Part shown: positions 51,147-59,618 of the stretch, piece after piece
Layout: every line of letters begins with the position of its first letter
Numbering within the stretch: position 1 is the stretch's first letter
From: Bacteroides gallinarum DSM 18171 = JCM 13658
Lineage (GTDB): Bacteria > Bacteroidota > Bacteroidia > Bacteroidales > Bacteroidaceae
Direction of reading: 5' to 3'
Length of the DNA stretch: 64,000 bases
Assembly: GCF_000374365.1 (NCBI RefSeq)
Contig: NZ_KB894115.1
Location: 1 to 64,000 of the forward strand
Made by a program: the position numbers and the translations under genes
The notes under the pieces: generated by a model
Databases searched by the model: none
What the model was told of the DNA's origin: nothing
The model's input: only the letters and a program-made list of their open reading frames with translations

Positions 51147-53762
51147 TCATTTCCCTTTTACTATCCGCTTTATATCATTCAGCTTGTTCAGCGCTTCGAG
51201 CGGTGTCAGGTTATTTACATCCAGGTTCAGTATCTCGTCGCGTATCTGGCACAATACCGGGTCGTCGAGCTGGAAGAAACTGAGCTGCATGCCGCCGCGC
51301 TTCTCTCCCACTTCCGCCATAGGCTTGCCCGATATACCCTGCTGGCGGTTGTCCGCTTCAAGCTGTTTCAGGATGTCGTCGGCACGCTTCACGATACTCT
51401 TGGGCATACCCGCCATTTTAGCTACGTGGATACCGAAGGAGTGTTCGCTGCCGCCGCGCTCCAATTTGCGCAGGAAGATAACCTTATTGTCTACTTCCTT
51501 CACCGACACGTTGTAGTTCTTGATACGCTTGAAGGATTTCTCCATTTCATTCAGCTCATGGTAGTGCGTGGCAAAAAGGGTACGGGCTTTGGCGCGGGGA
51601 TGTTCGTGGATGTACTCCACAATAGCCCATGCAATGGAGATACCGTCGTACGTGGAAGTACCGCGTCCCAACTCGTCGAAAAGCACCAGGCTGCGGGAAG
51701 AAAGGTTGTTCAGTATGTCCGCCGCCTCGTTCATCTCCACCATGAACGTAGACTCACCCAAAGAGATGTTGTCGCTGGCTCCTACACGGGTAAATATCTT
51801 GTCTACCAATCCTATGTGCGCACTCTCCGCCGGAACGAAACTGCCGATTTGCGCCATAAGCGTAATCAAGGCAGTCTGACGGAGCAGCGCAGACTTACCC
51901 GCCATGTTGGGACCGGTGATAATGATAATCTGCTGTGTGCTGCTATCCAGCATCACATCGTTGGCTATGTACTTCTCTCCTATCGGAAGCTGCTTTTCGA
52001 TAACCGGATGACGCCCCTGGTGTATCTCCAACACTTCGTCATCGGAGATTACCGGACGGATGTAATTGTTGGCGCGGGCGGCGGTGGCAAAGGAAAGCAG
52101 GCAGTCCAGACGCGCTATCTGATTGGCATTGACCTGGATAGCGGGAATAAAACCGTTCAGGGAGCGTACCAGCTCCGTATAAAGCTGTGTTTCCAGTATC
52201 AGTATCTTGTCCTCAGCGCCGAGTATCTTCTCTTCGTATTCTTTCAGCTCTTGTGTAATGTAACGTTCGGCATTAACCAGGGTCTGCTTGCGAATCCACT
52301 CCTGCGGCACTTTGTCCTTGTGCACGTTGCGCACCTCGATGTAATAACCGAAAACGTTGTTGTAACCGATTTTCAAGCTGGGAATGCCCGTCAGCTCGCT
52401 TTCGCGCTGCTGTACCTGCAACAGATAATCCTTGCCGGAATAAGCTATGCGGCGCAGCTCGTCCAGCTCGGCATTTACGCCGGATTTTATCACGCCGCCC
52501 TTGTTGATGAGCAACGGAGGGTCGTTGTTGATTTCCTTGTCGATACGGTCGCGGATAGTCCGGCAGATATCCAACTGCTCGCCGATGCGGTTCAAGCTGG
52601 CGTTATCGGCATCCATACAGGCTTCTTTAATAGGCTCGATAGCCTGCAAAGCGACTTTCAGGGCAACCACCTCACGCGGAGAAACGCGCCCTACGGCTAC
52701 TTTGGAGATGATACGCTCCAAATCGCCTATCAGGTGCAACTGCTCTTCGATAAGCTCCTTGAAGTCGGGATTGCGGAAGAAATATTCTACTACATCCAGC
52801 CGTTCGTTGATAGGCTGCACGTCTTTCAAGGGGAATACCAGCCAGCGTTTCAGCAGGCGGGCTCCCATTGGGCTGATAGTCTTGTCTATCACGTTCAGCA
52901 AGCTGCTGCCGCCGTCGTTCATGCTGCCCATTAGCTCCAGGCTGCGCACCGTAAACTTATCCAGGCGCACGTACTTATCTTCTTCTATACGTGCCAGCGA
53001 AGTGATGTGCCCTATCTGCGTATGCTGCGTCATGACGAGGTATTGCAGGATAGCTCCCGAAGCTATGATACCGTTCTTTAGGTGTTCCACGCCGAAACCC
53101 TTCAAGTTTTTAACCTCGAAATGCTTCAACAGCTTCTCGCGTGCCGTGTTTTCCGTAAATACCCAGTCTTCCAACTCGAATGTAAAGAATTTGCTGCCGA
53201 AATTACCCTCGAACATACCCCGGCGGCCGCGTTCAAAAAGTACTTCCTTCGGGGCAAAGTTGTTCAGCAGCTTATCCACATAGTCGAAAGGTCCTTCCGC
53301 TGTCAGGAACTCGCCGGTAGAGATATCCAAAAATGCCACTCCGCAAGCGCCTTTGCCGAAGTGCACGGCAGCGAGGAAGTTGTTCTCCCGGTAATTCAGC
53401 ACATTGTCGTTAATGGACACGCCGGGCGTTACCAGCTCGGTGATGCCGCGCTTCACCAGTTTCTTGGTGAGCTTCGGGTCTTCCAACTGGTCGCAAATGG
53501 CTACACGCCTGCCCGCACGTATCAGCTTGGGCAGGTACGTATCGAGTGCATGGTGGGGAAAGCCTGCCATTTCAATCGTTTTTCCCTTGCCATTGGCACG
53601 TTTTGTCAGGGTAATGCCTAATATTTCAGAAGCTACGACAGCATCGGTGGAATAAGTTTCATAGAAGTCGCCACAACGAAACAGCATGACGGCATCGGGA
53701 TGTTTTGCCTTCAAATCAAGGAACTGTTTCATCATCGGGGTAAGGACAATATCTTCGTGCAT
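51147..53762 (-). CDS. mutS: DNA mismatch recognition protein MutS
   Basis: MutS recognises mismatches and small loops. The 871-residue protein has the mismatch-reading F-x-E in [10 protein letters not shown] at the N terminus, the Walker A loop [13 protein letters not shown], the Walker B part [14 protein letters not shown] and the C-terminal dimer region ending in [11 protein letters not shown]. The GDFYE context shows a true MutS1, not MutS2. Its leader carries a 28-bp inverted repeat starting 18 bases before the ATG. Downstream lie the repeat array and the lgt terminator. Confidence 0.97.
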   Translation of the reverse strand: MHEDIVLTPMMKQFLDLKAKHPDAVMLFRCGDFYETYSTDAVVASEILGITLTKRANGKGKTIEMAGFPHHALDTYLPKLIRAGRRVAICDQLEDPKLTKKLVKRGITELVTPGVSINDNVLNYRENNFLAAVHFGKGACGVAFLDISTGEFLTAEGPFDYVDKLLNNFAPKEVLFERGRRGMFEGNFGSKFFTFELEDWVFTENTAREKLLKHFEVKNLKGFGVEHLKNGIIASGAILQYLVMTQHTQIGHITSLARIEEDKYVRLDKFTVRSLELMGSMNDGGSSLLNVIDKTISPMGARLLKRWLVFPLKDVQPINERLDVVEYFFRNPDFKELIEEQLHLIGDLERIISKVAVGRVSPREVVALKVALQAIEPIKEACMDADNASLNRIGEQLDICRTIRDRIDKEINNDPPLLINKGGVIKSGVNAELDELRRIAYSGKDYLLQVQQRESELTGIPSLKIGYNNVFGYYIEVRNVHKDKVPQEWIRKQTLVNAERYITQELKEYEEKILGAEDKILILETQLYTELVRSLNGFIPAIQVNANQIARLDCLLSFATAARANNYIRPVISDDEVLEIHQGRHPVIEKQLPIGEKYIANDVMLDSSTQQIIIITGPNMAGKSALLRQTALITLMAQIGSFVPAESAHIGLVDKIFTRVGASDNISLGESTFMVEMNEAADILNNLSSRSLVLFDELGRGTSTYDGISIAWAIVEYIHEHPRAKARTLFATHYHELNEMEKSFKRIKNYNVSVKEVDNKVIFLRKLERGGSEHSFGIHVAKMAGMPKSIVKRADDILKQLEADNRQQGISGKPMAEVGEKRGGMQLSFFQLDDPVLCQIRDEILNLDVNNLTPLEALNKLNDIKRIVKGK

Positions 53763-53779
53763 ACAGGTCTATCTTTGTC

Positions 53780-53874
53780 GAACACAGAGGCACGGAGGCA
53801 CAGAGTTCTTTGTACAGAGAGTCTCCTTATAGAACCGGAATTAAAAAACTCTGTGCTTCCGTGCCTCTGTATTC
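53780..53874 (-). repeat. 28-bp inverted repeat in the mutS leader
   Basis: The arms 53780-53807 and 53847-53874 match at 26 of 28 positions, with a 39-base loop. The arm nearest mutS ends, on the mutS strand, in CTCTGTGTTCGACA. The same 14 bases end the right arm of the repeat before ybeY (34420-34437). Confidence 0.85.
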
Positions 53875-53888
53875 ATTAATTAATGTCA

Positions 53889-53896
53889 CAAAGATA
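53889..53896 (-). promoter_or_regulatory. mutS promoter
   Basis: Plus-strand CAAAGATA reads TATCTTTG on the minus strand. Transcripts from here would include the whole 28-bp inverted repeat in the mutS leader. Confidence 0.65.
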
Positions 53897-54006
53897 ATCC
53901 TTTTTTAGAAAATACGTATGTAGAGGGTTTAAATCCTTAGTAAGCCTTAACAAAGTGGATATTTTTGCTAAAACGTGTTATAAAACACACTTTTTTATTT
54001 GTTTTA

Positions 54007-54037
54007 TTTGGAAATTTCCCGAAAGTCCGTACCTTTG
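54007..54037 (+). promoter_or_regulatory. Consensus promoter of a candidate small RNA
   Basis: TTTG at 54007-54010, a 19-base spacer and TACCTTTG at 54030-54037 match the Bacteroides promoter exactly, yet no gene follows on this strand. Confidence 0.85.
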
Positions 54038-54043
54038 CAATGT

Positions 54044-54107
54044 GTTTTTCATAGTATTAGATTTAAGGTTAACAAAGGTTGGAGTACAGCGGTACTCCTT
54101 TTTTTAT
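54044..54107 (+). ncRNA. Candidate small RNA of about 60-65 nt
   Basis: A perfect promoter is followed about 45 bases later by a textbook terminator, GGAGTAC-AGCG-GTACTCC (54081-54098) plus seven or more Ts. The space holds no open frame of use. The sequence TAGATTTAAGGTTAACAAAG before the hairpin reminds me of a leader or small RNA that recurs in Bacteroides genomes, but I cannot name it. It lies between mutS (leftward) and the end of the TPR-HTH gene (leftward), so it is read against both neighbours' direction and would be an independent transcript. The start site is inferred from the -7 box. Confidence 0.65.
54081..54107 (+). terminator. Terminator of the candidate small RNA
   Basis: A seven-bp perfect stem with an AGCG loop and a run of T residues. 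Confidence 0.85.
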
Positions 54108-54163
54108 GCCCGTACGCCCGATATACGCATCTGCAACGCATATATCTATATATGGGCAAAGTG

Positions 54164-55822
54164 CTAAAACCGGCGTAAAAGTTCTTCGAGCGTCACACCG
54201 CTGTCTGCTTTCATCTTCTCCATACGGATACGTTTCAGGCGTTTCTTTACCGAATCTTTTTCCAGGTGCATGACTTGCGACATTTCCGATTGGGACAATT
54301 GCATCTTCACCATACAGCAGTAACGCAGGTCTTCCTTATTCAGGGCAGGATAGCATTGTTGCAGCCGTTTGGTGAAACCGTCGAAAATAATATCCGCATT
54401 CTGCACGATATCATTCCAATCCGTGTCCGACAGCAGGATGTTGCTCCCCTTTTCTATCTCCTGGACGATGCGCCGGTTCAGCCGCCTGAAGAAAGTCTCT
54501 TTCAGCCGGGCTTCTTTCTGTTCCATTTCGGCCATAAGCCGGAGGTTCTCGGTACTTGCTTTCCGTTGTTGGTGCAACTCTTCCTGCTGGCTGACGAGCT
54601 GGCTATGCTGCTGTACCAACCGGCGGCGATTACGCCGGTAGAAGAAGTAAACGGTGCTTGCTATCCACAACGACAACAAGGACAGGGTGGCCATAAAATA
54701 TACCTTACTCTGTCTTTCGGTCGCCTGAATACGCCAATAAAGATTTTCAACGGATAACTGCTCGTGCCTGTAGAGTTCCTGCAATGCAATGGCTTCTGCC
54801 GTGTGGCGTTGTTTCTTCAAACTATCTGCCAGTACGGTGAAATGTGTCAGGAGGGTATAGGCATCGGCCGCCCGTCCCATTTTAGAATAGACTCCGGACA
54901 TGTGGTTGTAAGCATCGGCCTGCGTTGCCAGGTCCGGGCTTACGACGGCCTTACAGAAATAGTGGTAAGCCGAATCGTATTGTCCCAAATTCCCGAACAA
55001 ATCCACTTTATCGGCATAGAAGCTGAGAATGGCAAGGGTGTCTTTACGTGGACGCAACCCGACGGCTTTATCGATATATTCCAATGCTTTCTTATGTTCT
55101 CCCATTTTGGCATAGATACTGCCCAAATCGGTATATACATGGGTCAGTTGCGACGGCAGGGAGTCCGTTATCGCCGCATCGTAGGCGGCCTGCGCATAGT
55201 AAAGAGCACTGTCGAGCTCGTTTAGGAAGTAGTAACCGGTAGCGATATCGCATAGCGCCAGGTTTTTATAAAACGCATTATTCAGCCGTAGCGCCGCATT
55301 CAGTGCTTCCTTGGAATAACGCATCTTGCCCGAATATTCTCCCTGTTTCAGGCAGACGACGCCCAGCCAGGTGTTTACCCTGTAAAGTTGTTCGTCATTG
55401 CCGCTCCCTTGCAAGAAAAGCAGTGCTTCCAGAAAAGACTGCATGGCATCGTCCATACGGTACAGCCGCCTGTCCAGATGTGCTTTGCAATACAATGCCC
55501 GCTCGGCATAAAGCGAGTCTCCCGATTTGCTGAAGTACTCGATAGCCGGTAGCAGCAATGTATCGGTTGCCGCATTCAACCGCTGTTTCCGGTGCATGGC
55601 TTCGGAAAGCAGCAAGGCATAAAGTGCATAGTCGCGGTCGGAAAGACTGTTCTGCGGCTCTCTGATTCCTTGCATCACCACAATGGCGCTGTCCGTTTCT
55701 TTCTCTGTCATCAGTTTCTCTGCCAGCATCACCCGGCGGTCGGGGGCACATGCCGCCAGGAGCGTGCTCCACAAAACAATCGAAATAATATGCTTATACT
55801 TCATCAATTTAAAATTTATCAT
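54164..55822 (-). CDS. TPR lipoprotein-like regulator with membrane segment and C-terminal HTH
   Basis: The 552-residue protein has a lipoprotein-type signal (STLLAACAP), tetratricopeptide repeats over about residues 55-335 (for example HVYTDLGSIYAKMGEHKKALEYIDKAV), a membrane segment near 375-395 (VYFMATLSLLSLWIASTVYFFY) and a coiled coil to about 450. The C-terminal domain contains a helix-turn-helix-like stretch: NKEDLRYCCMVKMQLSQSEMSQVMHLEKDSVKKRLKRIRMEK, cited by its ends NKEDL and IRMEK. This layout recurs in Bacteroidetes and suggests a periplasmic sensor tied to a cytosolic DNA-binding part. Its first ATG overlaps the stop of the upstream membrane-protein gene (ATGA), so they are coupled; an inner start at 55804 is also possible. 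Confidence 0.85.
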   Translation of the reverse strand: MINFKLMKYKHIISIVLWSTLLAACAPDRRVMLAEKLMTEKETDSAIVVMQGIREPQNSLSDRDYALYALLLSEAMHRKQRLNAATDTLLLPAIEYFSKSGDSLYAERALYCKAHLDRRLYRMDDAMQSFLEALLFLQGSGNDEQLYRVNTWLGVVCLKQGEYSGKMRYSKEALNAALRLNNAFYKNLALCDIATGYYFLNELDSALYYAQAAYDAAITDSLPSQLTHVYTDLGSIYAKMGEHKKALEYIDKAVGLRPRKDTLAILSFYADKVDLFGNLGQYDSAYHYFCKAVVSPDLATQADAYNHMSGVYSKMGRAADAYTLLTHFTVLADSLKKQRHTAEAIALQELYRHEQLSVENLYWRIQATERQSKVYFMATLSLLSLWIASTVYFFYRRNRRRLVQQHSQLVSQQEELHQQRKASTENLRLMAEMEQKEARLKETFFRRLNRRIVQEIEKGSNILLSDTDWNDIVQNADIIFDGFTKRLQQCYPALNKEDLRYCCMVKMQLSQSEMSQVMHLEKDSVKKRLKRIRMEKMKADSGVTLEELLRRF

Positions 55823-56829
55823 TCATAAGAGTCCATCAACACTTCGCCGGTTTCTCCATGAATGAGTATCACTCTCGCTTTGTCCGGCTGTACAGAGTCG
55901 CGTACATCGATTTCCCATACGGGCAAGTCCCTGCTTGCATCCACGTAACGGTTCACGCTGACGTGCGTCGTATCCGACAGGTTTATATTACGCAATTCGG
56001 CAAATATATGAATATCTCTCCATGTGTACAGAAAAGTATGTTCCTTTTCTGTCTGTCCGGACGAATCCGTTTCCTGCCCCACCCGCGAAGGAGCGGAACG
56101 AGAGGTTTCATTCCGCAGCGGTGTACAAACGGTCGCTATCGGATAAATCTTCTTAACGACTCCCCAACCCAGGCAGCCGTCCGCCAAGTCTATTTTCAGA
56201 TAAGCGCCCTGCAAACCGCTGAGCTGCCGGGCTATATGGGGAGATACGTTGATACGCGTATATCCCTCTCCTTCCACGAACAGCTCGCCGTATGAAAAAG
56301 TGTTCAGCAGCAGGGAAGCGGAGTAGCGTGAAAGAAAAGATTTAGGTTTACGGTCGTGTATCTCAACGCCGGCAATTCTGTAATCGCGCGGTTTATCGCT
56401 GGAGGTATAACGTGCATTCAGCCAAAAAAGGGAAACGACCGCTACGTTCGTACACAATGCCAGCAGAGCCGTTCCCCAGAAAAAACCGTACAGGATGTTT
56501 TTCCAGAACCACTTCCCTCCCCTTTCCTTGTTCTTGTCTTTGCGGAGATAAACATACGACATCCAGCCGCATATGCCGGTTACGAGCAATACGGAACATA
56601 CAGCTGTATTCAAATTCCGGTAACTGCCCGTAGAGAAAGCCGTACGCAGCAGCCACTCCTCTTCCGGATGCCATGCCCGGCAATGCAGCAGAAACAATAC
56701 AACTATTGCCGGAACAAGGATTTTCCACGATGCAATCCCGCCTTTCCGTCCGGCAAGCCGGACCCGTATCTTTTCTTCACTGCGTTGCCGCCCGAGCTTG
56801 TTTCTCGCTCTTCGTTCCTTTTTATTCAT
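55819..56829 (-). CDS. Unknown membrane protein with periplasmic domain
   Basis: I recognise no family in this 336-residue protein. It begins with a very basic stretch (KKERRARNKLGRQRSEEKIRVR), then has three hydrophobic segments (about 34-50, 77-95 and 112-135). A soluble beta-rich domain of about 200 residues ends with WEIDVRDSVQPDKARVILIHGETGEVLMDS. The C-terminal domain should face the periplasm if the positive-inside rule holds. It lies between the MORN-repeat gene and the TPR-HTH regulator and overlaps the latter by 4 bases, so it may be part of that regulator's signalling path. Confidence 0.7.
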   Translation of the reverse strand: MNKKERRARNKLGRQRSEEKIRVRLAGRKGGIASWKILVPAIVVLFLLHCRAWHPEEEWLLRTAFSTGSYRNLNTAVCSVLLVTGICGWMSYVYLRKDKNKERGGKWFWKNILYGFFWGTALLALCTNVAVVSLFWLNARYTSSDKPRDYRIAGVEIHDRKPKSFLSRYSASLLLNTFSYGELFVEGEGYTRINVSPHIARQLSGLQGAYLKIDLADGCLGWGVVKKIYPIATVCTPLRNETSRSAPSRVGQETDSSGQTEKEHTFLYTWRDIHIFAELRNINLSDTTHVSVNRYVDASRDLPVWEIDVRDSVQPDKARVILIHGETGEVLMDSYE

Positions 56830-56942
56830 ATCATGACAGTCAGGGATATGGCTACCGCTCCATTTCTTGCAATTCCTTACATATTTTACCGGATAGGATA
56901 TGGCAATGCCCGCATCACAAGTTCGTATTCATCTGTTATCGT

Positions 56943-58040
56943 TTATTTGGTTTCTTCCCACTCTTTCTCCAATTTACCGTCTATATCATATCGTTTCCAA
57001 CGGCCTACACGTCTGCCGTTATGATATTCACCCGTTTCGCGAATACGGTCGTTCTTTACATAACGAGACTCGAACGGTCCCGATTGCCGTCCATTCACGT
57101 AATCGGACACTTCCCAATAGTCATAGCGACTGGTCGTTACCAACCGGCGTACTTTACCATGCAAACGGTCGTAACGGTAGGTGGCTTCATAAACGAGCTC
57201 TCCGTTATTGGAATCGTATTCGCGGTAAAGACCGTCCTTACGGTCGGCTTTCATATAGAATTCCCGGTTACGGGTACCCGTACTGCGGTTATAAGATATA
57301 TGCAATCCCTCTTCCTTACCGCCGGCATACGTCTGCACCGTCAACGTATCGCCGCTTCCGGCGAACTCTATCCAGCGTCCGTCCTTAAGACCATTTTTAT
57401 AATGTCCCAGCACATGCGGCAGTCCGAAAGTGAATATAGAGGAGTAATCGCCGTCTTTCCGGCCGTATTCGTCGTAATATTCCGTTTCATACAATTCATA
57501 CGTGCCTTTCAAGAAAGTGAACTGCTTACCTACCTGTTTGCCGTCTTTATAGGTATGGTCTCTGCGCAGAGTACCGTCCGGGTCGTAAGCCAGTTCTTTT
57601 CCGTCCTGTTTGCCGTTGCTATAATTTACCTCGCGTTCTATCCGGCCGGTGGTATAGTAGGTTCTGTGAGCGCCGTCCAGTTTAGCGTCTTTATAAGATT
57701 TTTCTTCCTTTACACGACCCTCGCTGTCGTACGTCTTGAATACACCGTTTTTTCTGCCTTCCTTGTAAGCGCCTTCGCATAGCAGCTTGCCATATTCGTA
57801 TTCTTCGTACTTGCCGTTATAAAAGCCGTCTTTGAACTCCGCCCGGATATAGGCAGAATGATAACCGTCGATAATACGGCGGTCTCCATTCAACGGACTT
57901 TCCGTCGTCAAATCGCGGAAAAGAATACGTCCGTCGCCTACATTAATGGCTGACACCTGCTCGATAGAATATTCCTTCTGAGCCTGTGCAACGACAGGCA
58001 AAAGCAGCAAAAAAGAAAGCGATATCCAATATTTACTCAT
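56943..58040 (-). CDS. Secreted MORN-variant (YwqK-like) repeat protein
   Basis: A 365-residue exported protein: the signal peptide MSKYWISLSFLLLLPVVAQA is followed by about ten repeats of the MORN-variant type (G-x-x-x-G-x-x-x-x-Y-x-x-G), such as KNGVFKTYDSEGRVKEEKSYKDAKLDGAHRTYY by its ends. Databases often label such proteins YwqK-family antitoxins; that name carries no evidence of toxin function here. A start 14 codons upstream (58082) is possible but would spoil the signal peptide. A minus-strand promoter lies about 95 bases upstream of the chosen start. It heads the three-gene string with the membrane protein and the TPR-HTH regulator. Confidence 0.82.
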   Translation of the reverse strand: MSKYWISLSFLLLLPVVAQAQKEYSIEQVSAINVGDGRILFRDLTTESPLNGDRRIIDGYHSAYIRAEFKDGFYNGKYEEYEYGKLLCEGAYKEGRKNGVFKTYDSEGRVKEEKSYKDAKLDGAHRTYYTTGRIEREVNYSNGKQDGKELAYDPDGTLRRDHTYKDGKQVGKQFTFLKGTYELYETEYYDEYGRKDGDYSSIFTFGLPHVLGHYKNGLKDGRWIEFAGSGDTLTVQTYAGGKEEGLHISYNRSTGTRNREFYMKADRKDGLYREYDSNNGELVYEATYRYDRLHGKVRRLVTTSRYDYWEVSDYVNGRQSGPFESRYVKNDRIRETGEYHNGRRVGRWKRYDIDGKLEKEWEETK

Positions 58041-58082
58041 TGCAACCGCTTTTAAAATCCGACTTTCATTTTTCATAATCAT

Positions 58083-58513
58083 TACTTTTTATTTTAGTTG
58101 GAACGACCGTATGGCATACCGGCAAATTCATAGGGCAAAAATAGAACATAGGTGCTAAACAAGAAAACAGACGAGGGGTATAATTGAAGAAGTAGCCCCA
58201 TTACTTAAGTAATTATTAAACAGCTATTTATTATTTTAAACGAACGGGTAAACAAGGGTATATTTATATTAAAAACCGTTTTTACCGCCGTTTTCTATAA
58301 CAAACGGGACAAAAGAGAAAATCTGCGTCTGCTTCACGCTTCTCCGTTCTTGGATTTCCATATTTCCCTTATTTACACGATGTATTTTCCGACCGGTAGA
58401 GAAATGCCATTCCTCTCACCGACCGGATTCTTTTTAAGATGTACCGCTATTTCATATCTGACCGTATCCGGACGACAGCGCTGCTATCCGGTCTATAAAT
58501 ACAGATTTCGATG
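58083..58513. other. 430-base intergenic region
   Basis: A+T-rich DNA between the MORN-repeat gene and the protease gene. It holds the promoter of the former (58136-58143, minus) and an imperfect hairpin at about 58391-58426 (ACCGGTAGAG and CTCTCACCGACCGG) that may terminate protease transcripts. I see no gene. Confidence 0.6.
58136..58143 (-). promoter_or_regulatory. Promoter of the MORN-repeat gene
   Basis: Plus-strand CAAAAATA reads TATTTTTG on the minus strand. Confidence 0.55.
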
Positions 58514-59593
58514 TTATTCCTCCTGCTTGGAGTATTCCGAAAATTCGCATCCGAAGCGCTCTACCAGCATATTATCCATATCATCGGCCTTTAAGGCGAG
58601 ATTTACCAGATTTTTACGGATTTCATCCTCCGATTCTTCGGTAAGGTCGGACAGGTGGATGCGATAAGCCATATAAATCTGACGTCCCTCGATGCCCAGT
58701 TTATAGGGAGCGAAATTCTCGCTCAGGATATAGTCCAATACACGCTCCACTTCTTTCTTAGGCAATAGGTTAATAGGAGAAACAGCGAACAGATATGTAT
58801 TCTCATACACAAAAATACGAATTTCCGAACTTCCCTTATGGAAAGTCCACGAATCGTAACCGTCCCGTGCAAGGATAGGATTGACCCCCATTTCGGTAAT
58901 AGCCTGTTCGCAGAATGTGCTCAATTGTGACTGTTCGCGTTCCGAGAAAACCCCTTCAGGCAATTTTTCACCGCAGGAAGGACAGAATTCTTCTTCCTCC
59001 GATATCAGTTCGTCGCAACTGTCACACTGTACTTGAAATGTGTTGCGGTCGATGTCGTCAATAGACTCCAATAGTTTGCGCAGAGTCTCTACACGCACAC
59101 CGAATCCCATATTATCCGCATTGGCGAACTTACTTACCGTTACTCCGACCACTTCATTGTTTTCATTGAAGATAGGACCGCCCGAATTGCCGGGATTTAC
59201 AGCGGCATCGGTCTGAATATAGTATTTCCCCTCCATAAGCTGTTTGGGAGAAGATACCGAACCTTCGGTCACTGTAAAAGGCATACCGTAAGGATAACCT
59301 GCTACACTGACTCTCCCGCCGATAGCCAACGAATCGTCTGCGGCCAAATTCAACTCGGGAAGAGACGAGAAATCTCCGTCCACAGCCAGCAAGGCAATAT
59401 CCAGAGAAGGATTTACGAGTACCACTTTGGCAAGGTAAGGATTCCGGTCGTTATCATGTATGGCAACGGTATGAAATCCGTTCACCACATGATAGTTCGT
59501 TACGAAAAGATTATAAGATTTCAGATAAAAACAACTTCCGGACCCACCGGCATGCGTTACCTTATATACGAGTTTATAAATATTCCTATCCAT
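58514..59593 (-). CDS. Cytosolic trypsin-like protease with zinc ribbon and YbjN-like domain
   Basis: The 359-residue protein begins directly with a chymotrypsin-fold protease and has no signal peptide. The catalytic triad is H35 (TNYHVV), D65 (SLDIALL) and S137 (NPGNSGGP), as in HtrA-type S1C enzymes, but no PDZ domain follows. Residues 190-207 form a zinc ribbon, C-D-S-C then C-P-S-C. The C-terminal part (about 220-345) has the strand-helix pattern of YbjN / type III secretion chaperone-like domains (SSEIRIFVYENTYLFAVSPINLLPK). It starts 26 bases after the 447-residue gene, whose N-terminal half shows the same fold pattern. I infer that the two proteins work together; the target is unknown. 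Confidence 0.82.
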   Translation of the reverse strand: MDRNIYKLVYKVTHAGGSGSCFYLKSYNLFVTNYHVVNGFHTVAIHDNDRNPYLAKVVLVNPSLDIALLAVDGDFSSLPELNLAADDSLAIGGRVSVAGYPYGMPFTVTEGSVSSPKQLMEGKYYIQTDAAVNPGNSGGPIFNENNEVVGVTVSKFANADNMGFGVRVETLRKLLESIDDIDRNTFQVQCDSCDELISEEEEFCPSCGEKLPEGVFSEREQSQLSTFCEQAITEMGVNPILARDGYDSWTFHKGSSEIRIFVYENTYLFAVSPINLLPKKEVERVLDYILSENFAPYKLGIEGRQIYMAYRIHLSDLTEESEDEIRKNLVNLALKADDMDNMLVERFGCEFSEYSKQEE

Positions 59594-59618
59594 AATATAT
59601 AGTTTAGATGCTATTAAA

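Noticed and set aside
50865..52934. Plus-strand open frame (689 codons) from the repeat array into mutS
   Set aside because: It is antisense to mutS and starts inside low-complexity repeats.
30374..53280. DnaA-box matches TTATCCACA at 30374, 48433 and 53272
   Set aside because: They are single, widely separated and inside coding sequence. No cluster suggests an origin in this window.
56673..57782. Plus-strand open frame (369 codons) opposite the MORN-repeat and membrane-protein genes
   Set aside because: The repeated MORN sequence on the minus strand explains the lack of stops.
56943..58040. Toxin-antitoxin function for the YwqK-like protein
   Set aside because: The database label rests on repeat similarity. 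The protein is exported and no toxin gene is adjacent.
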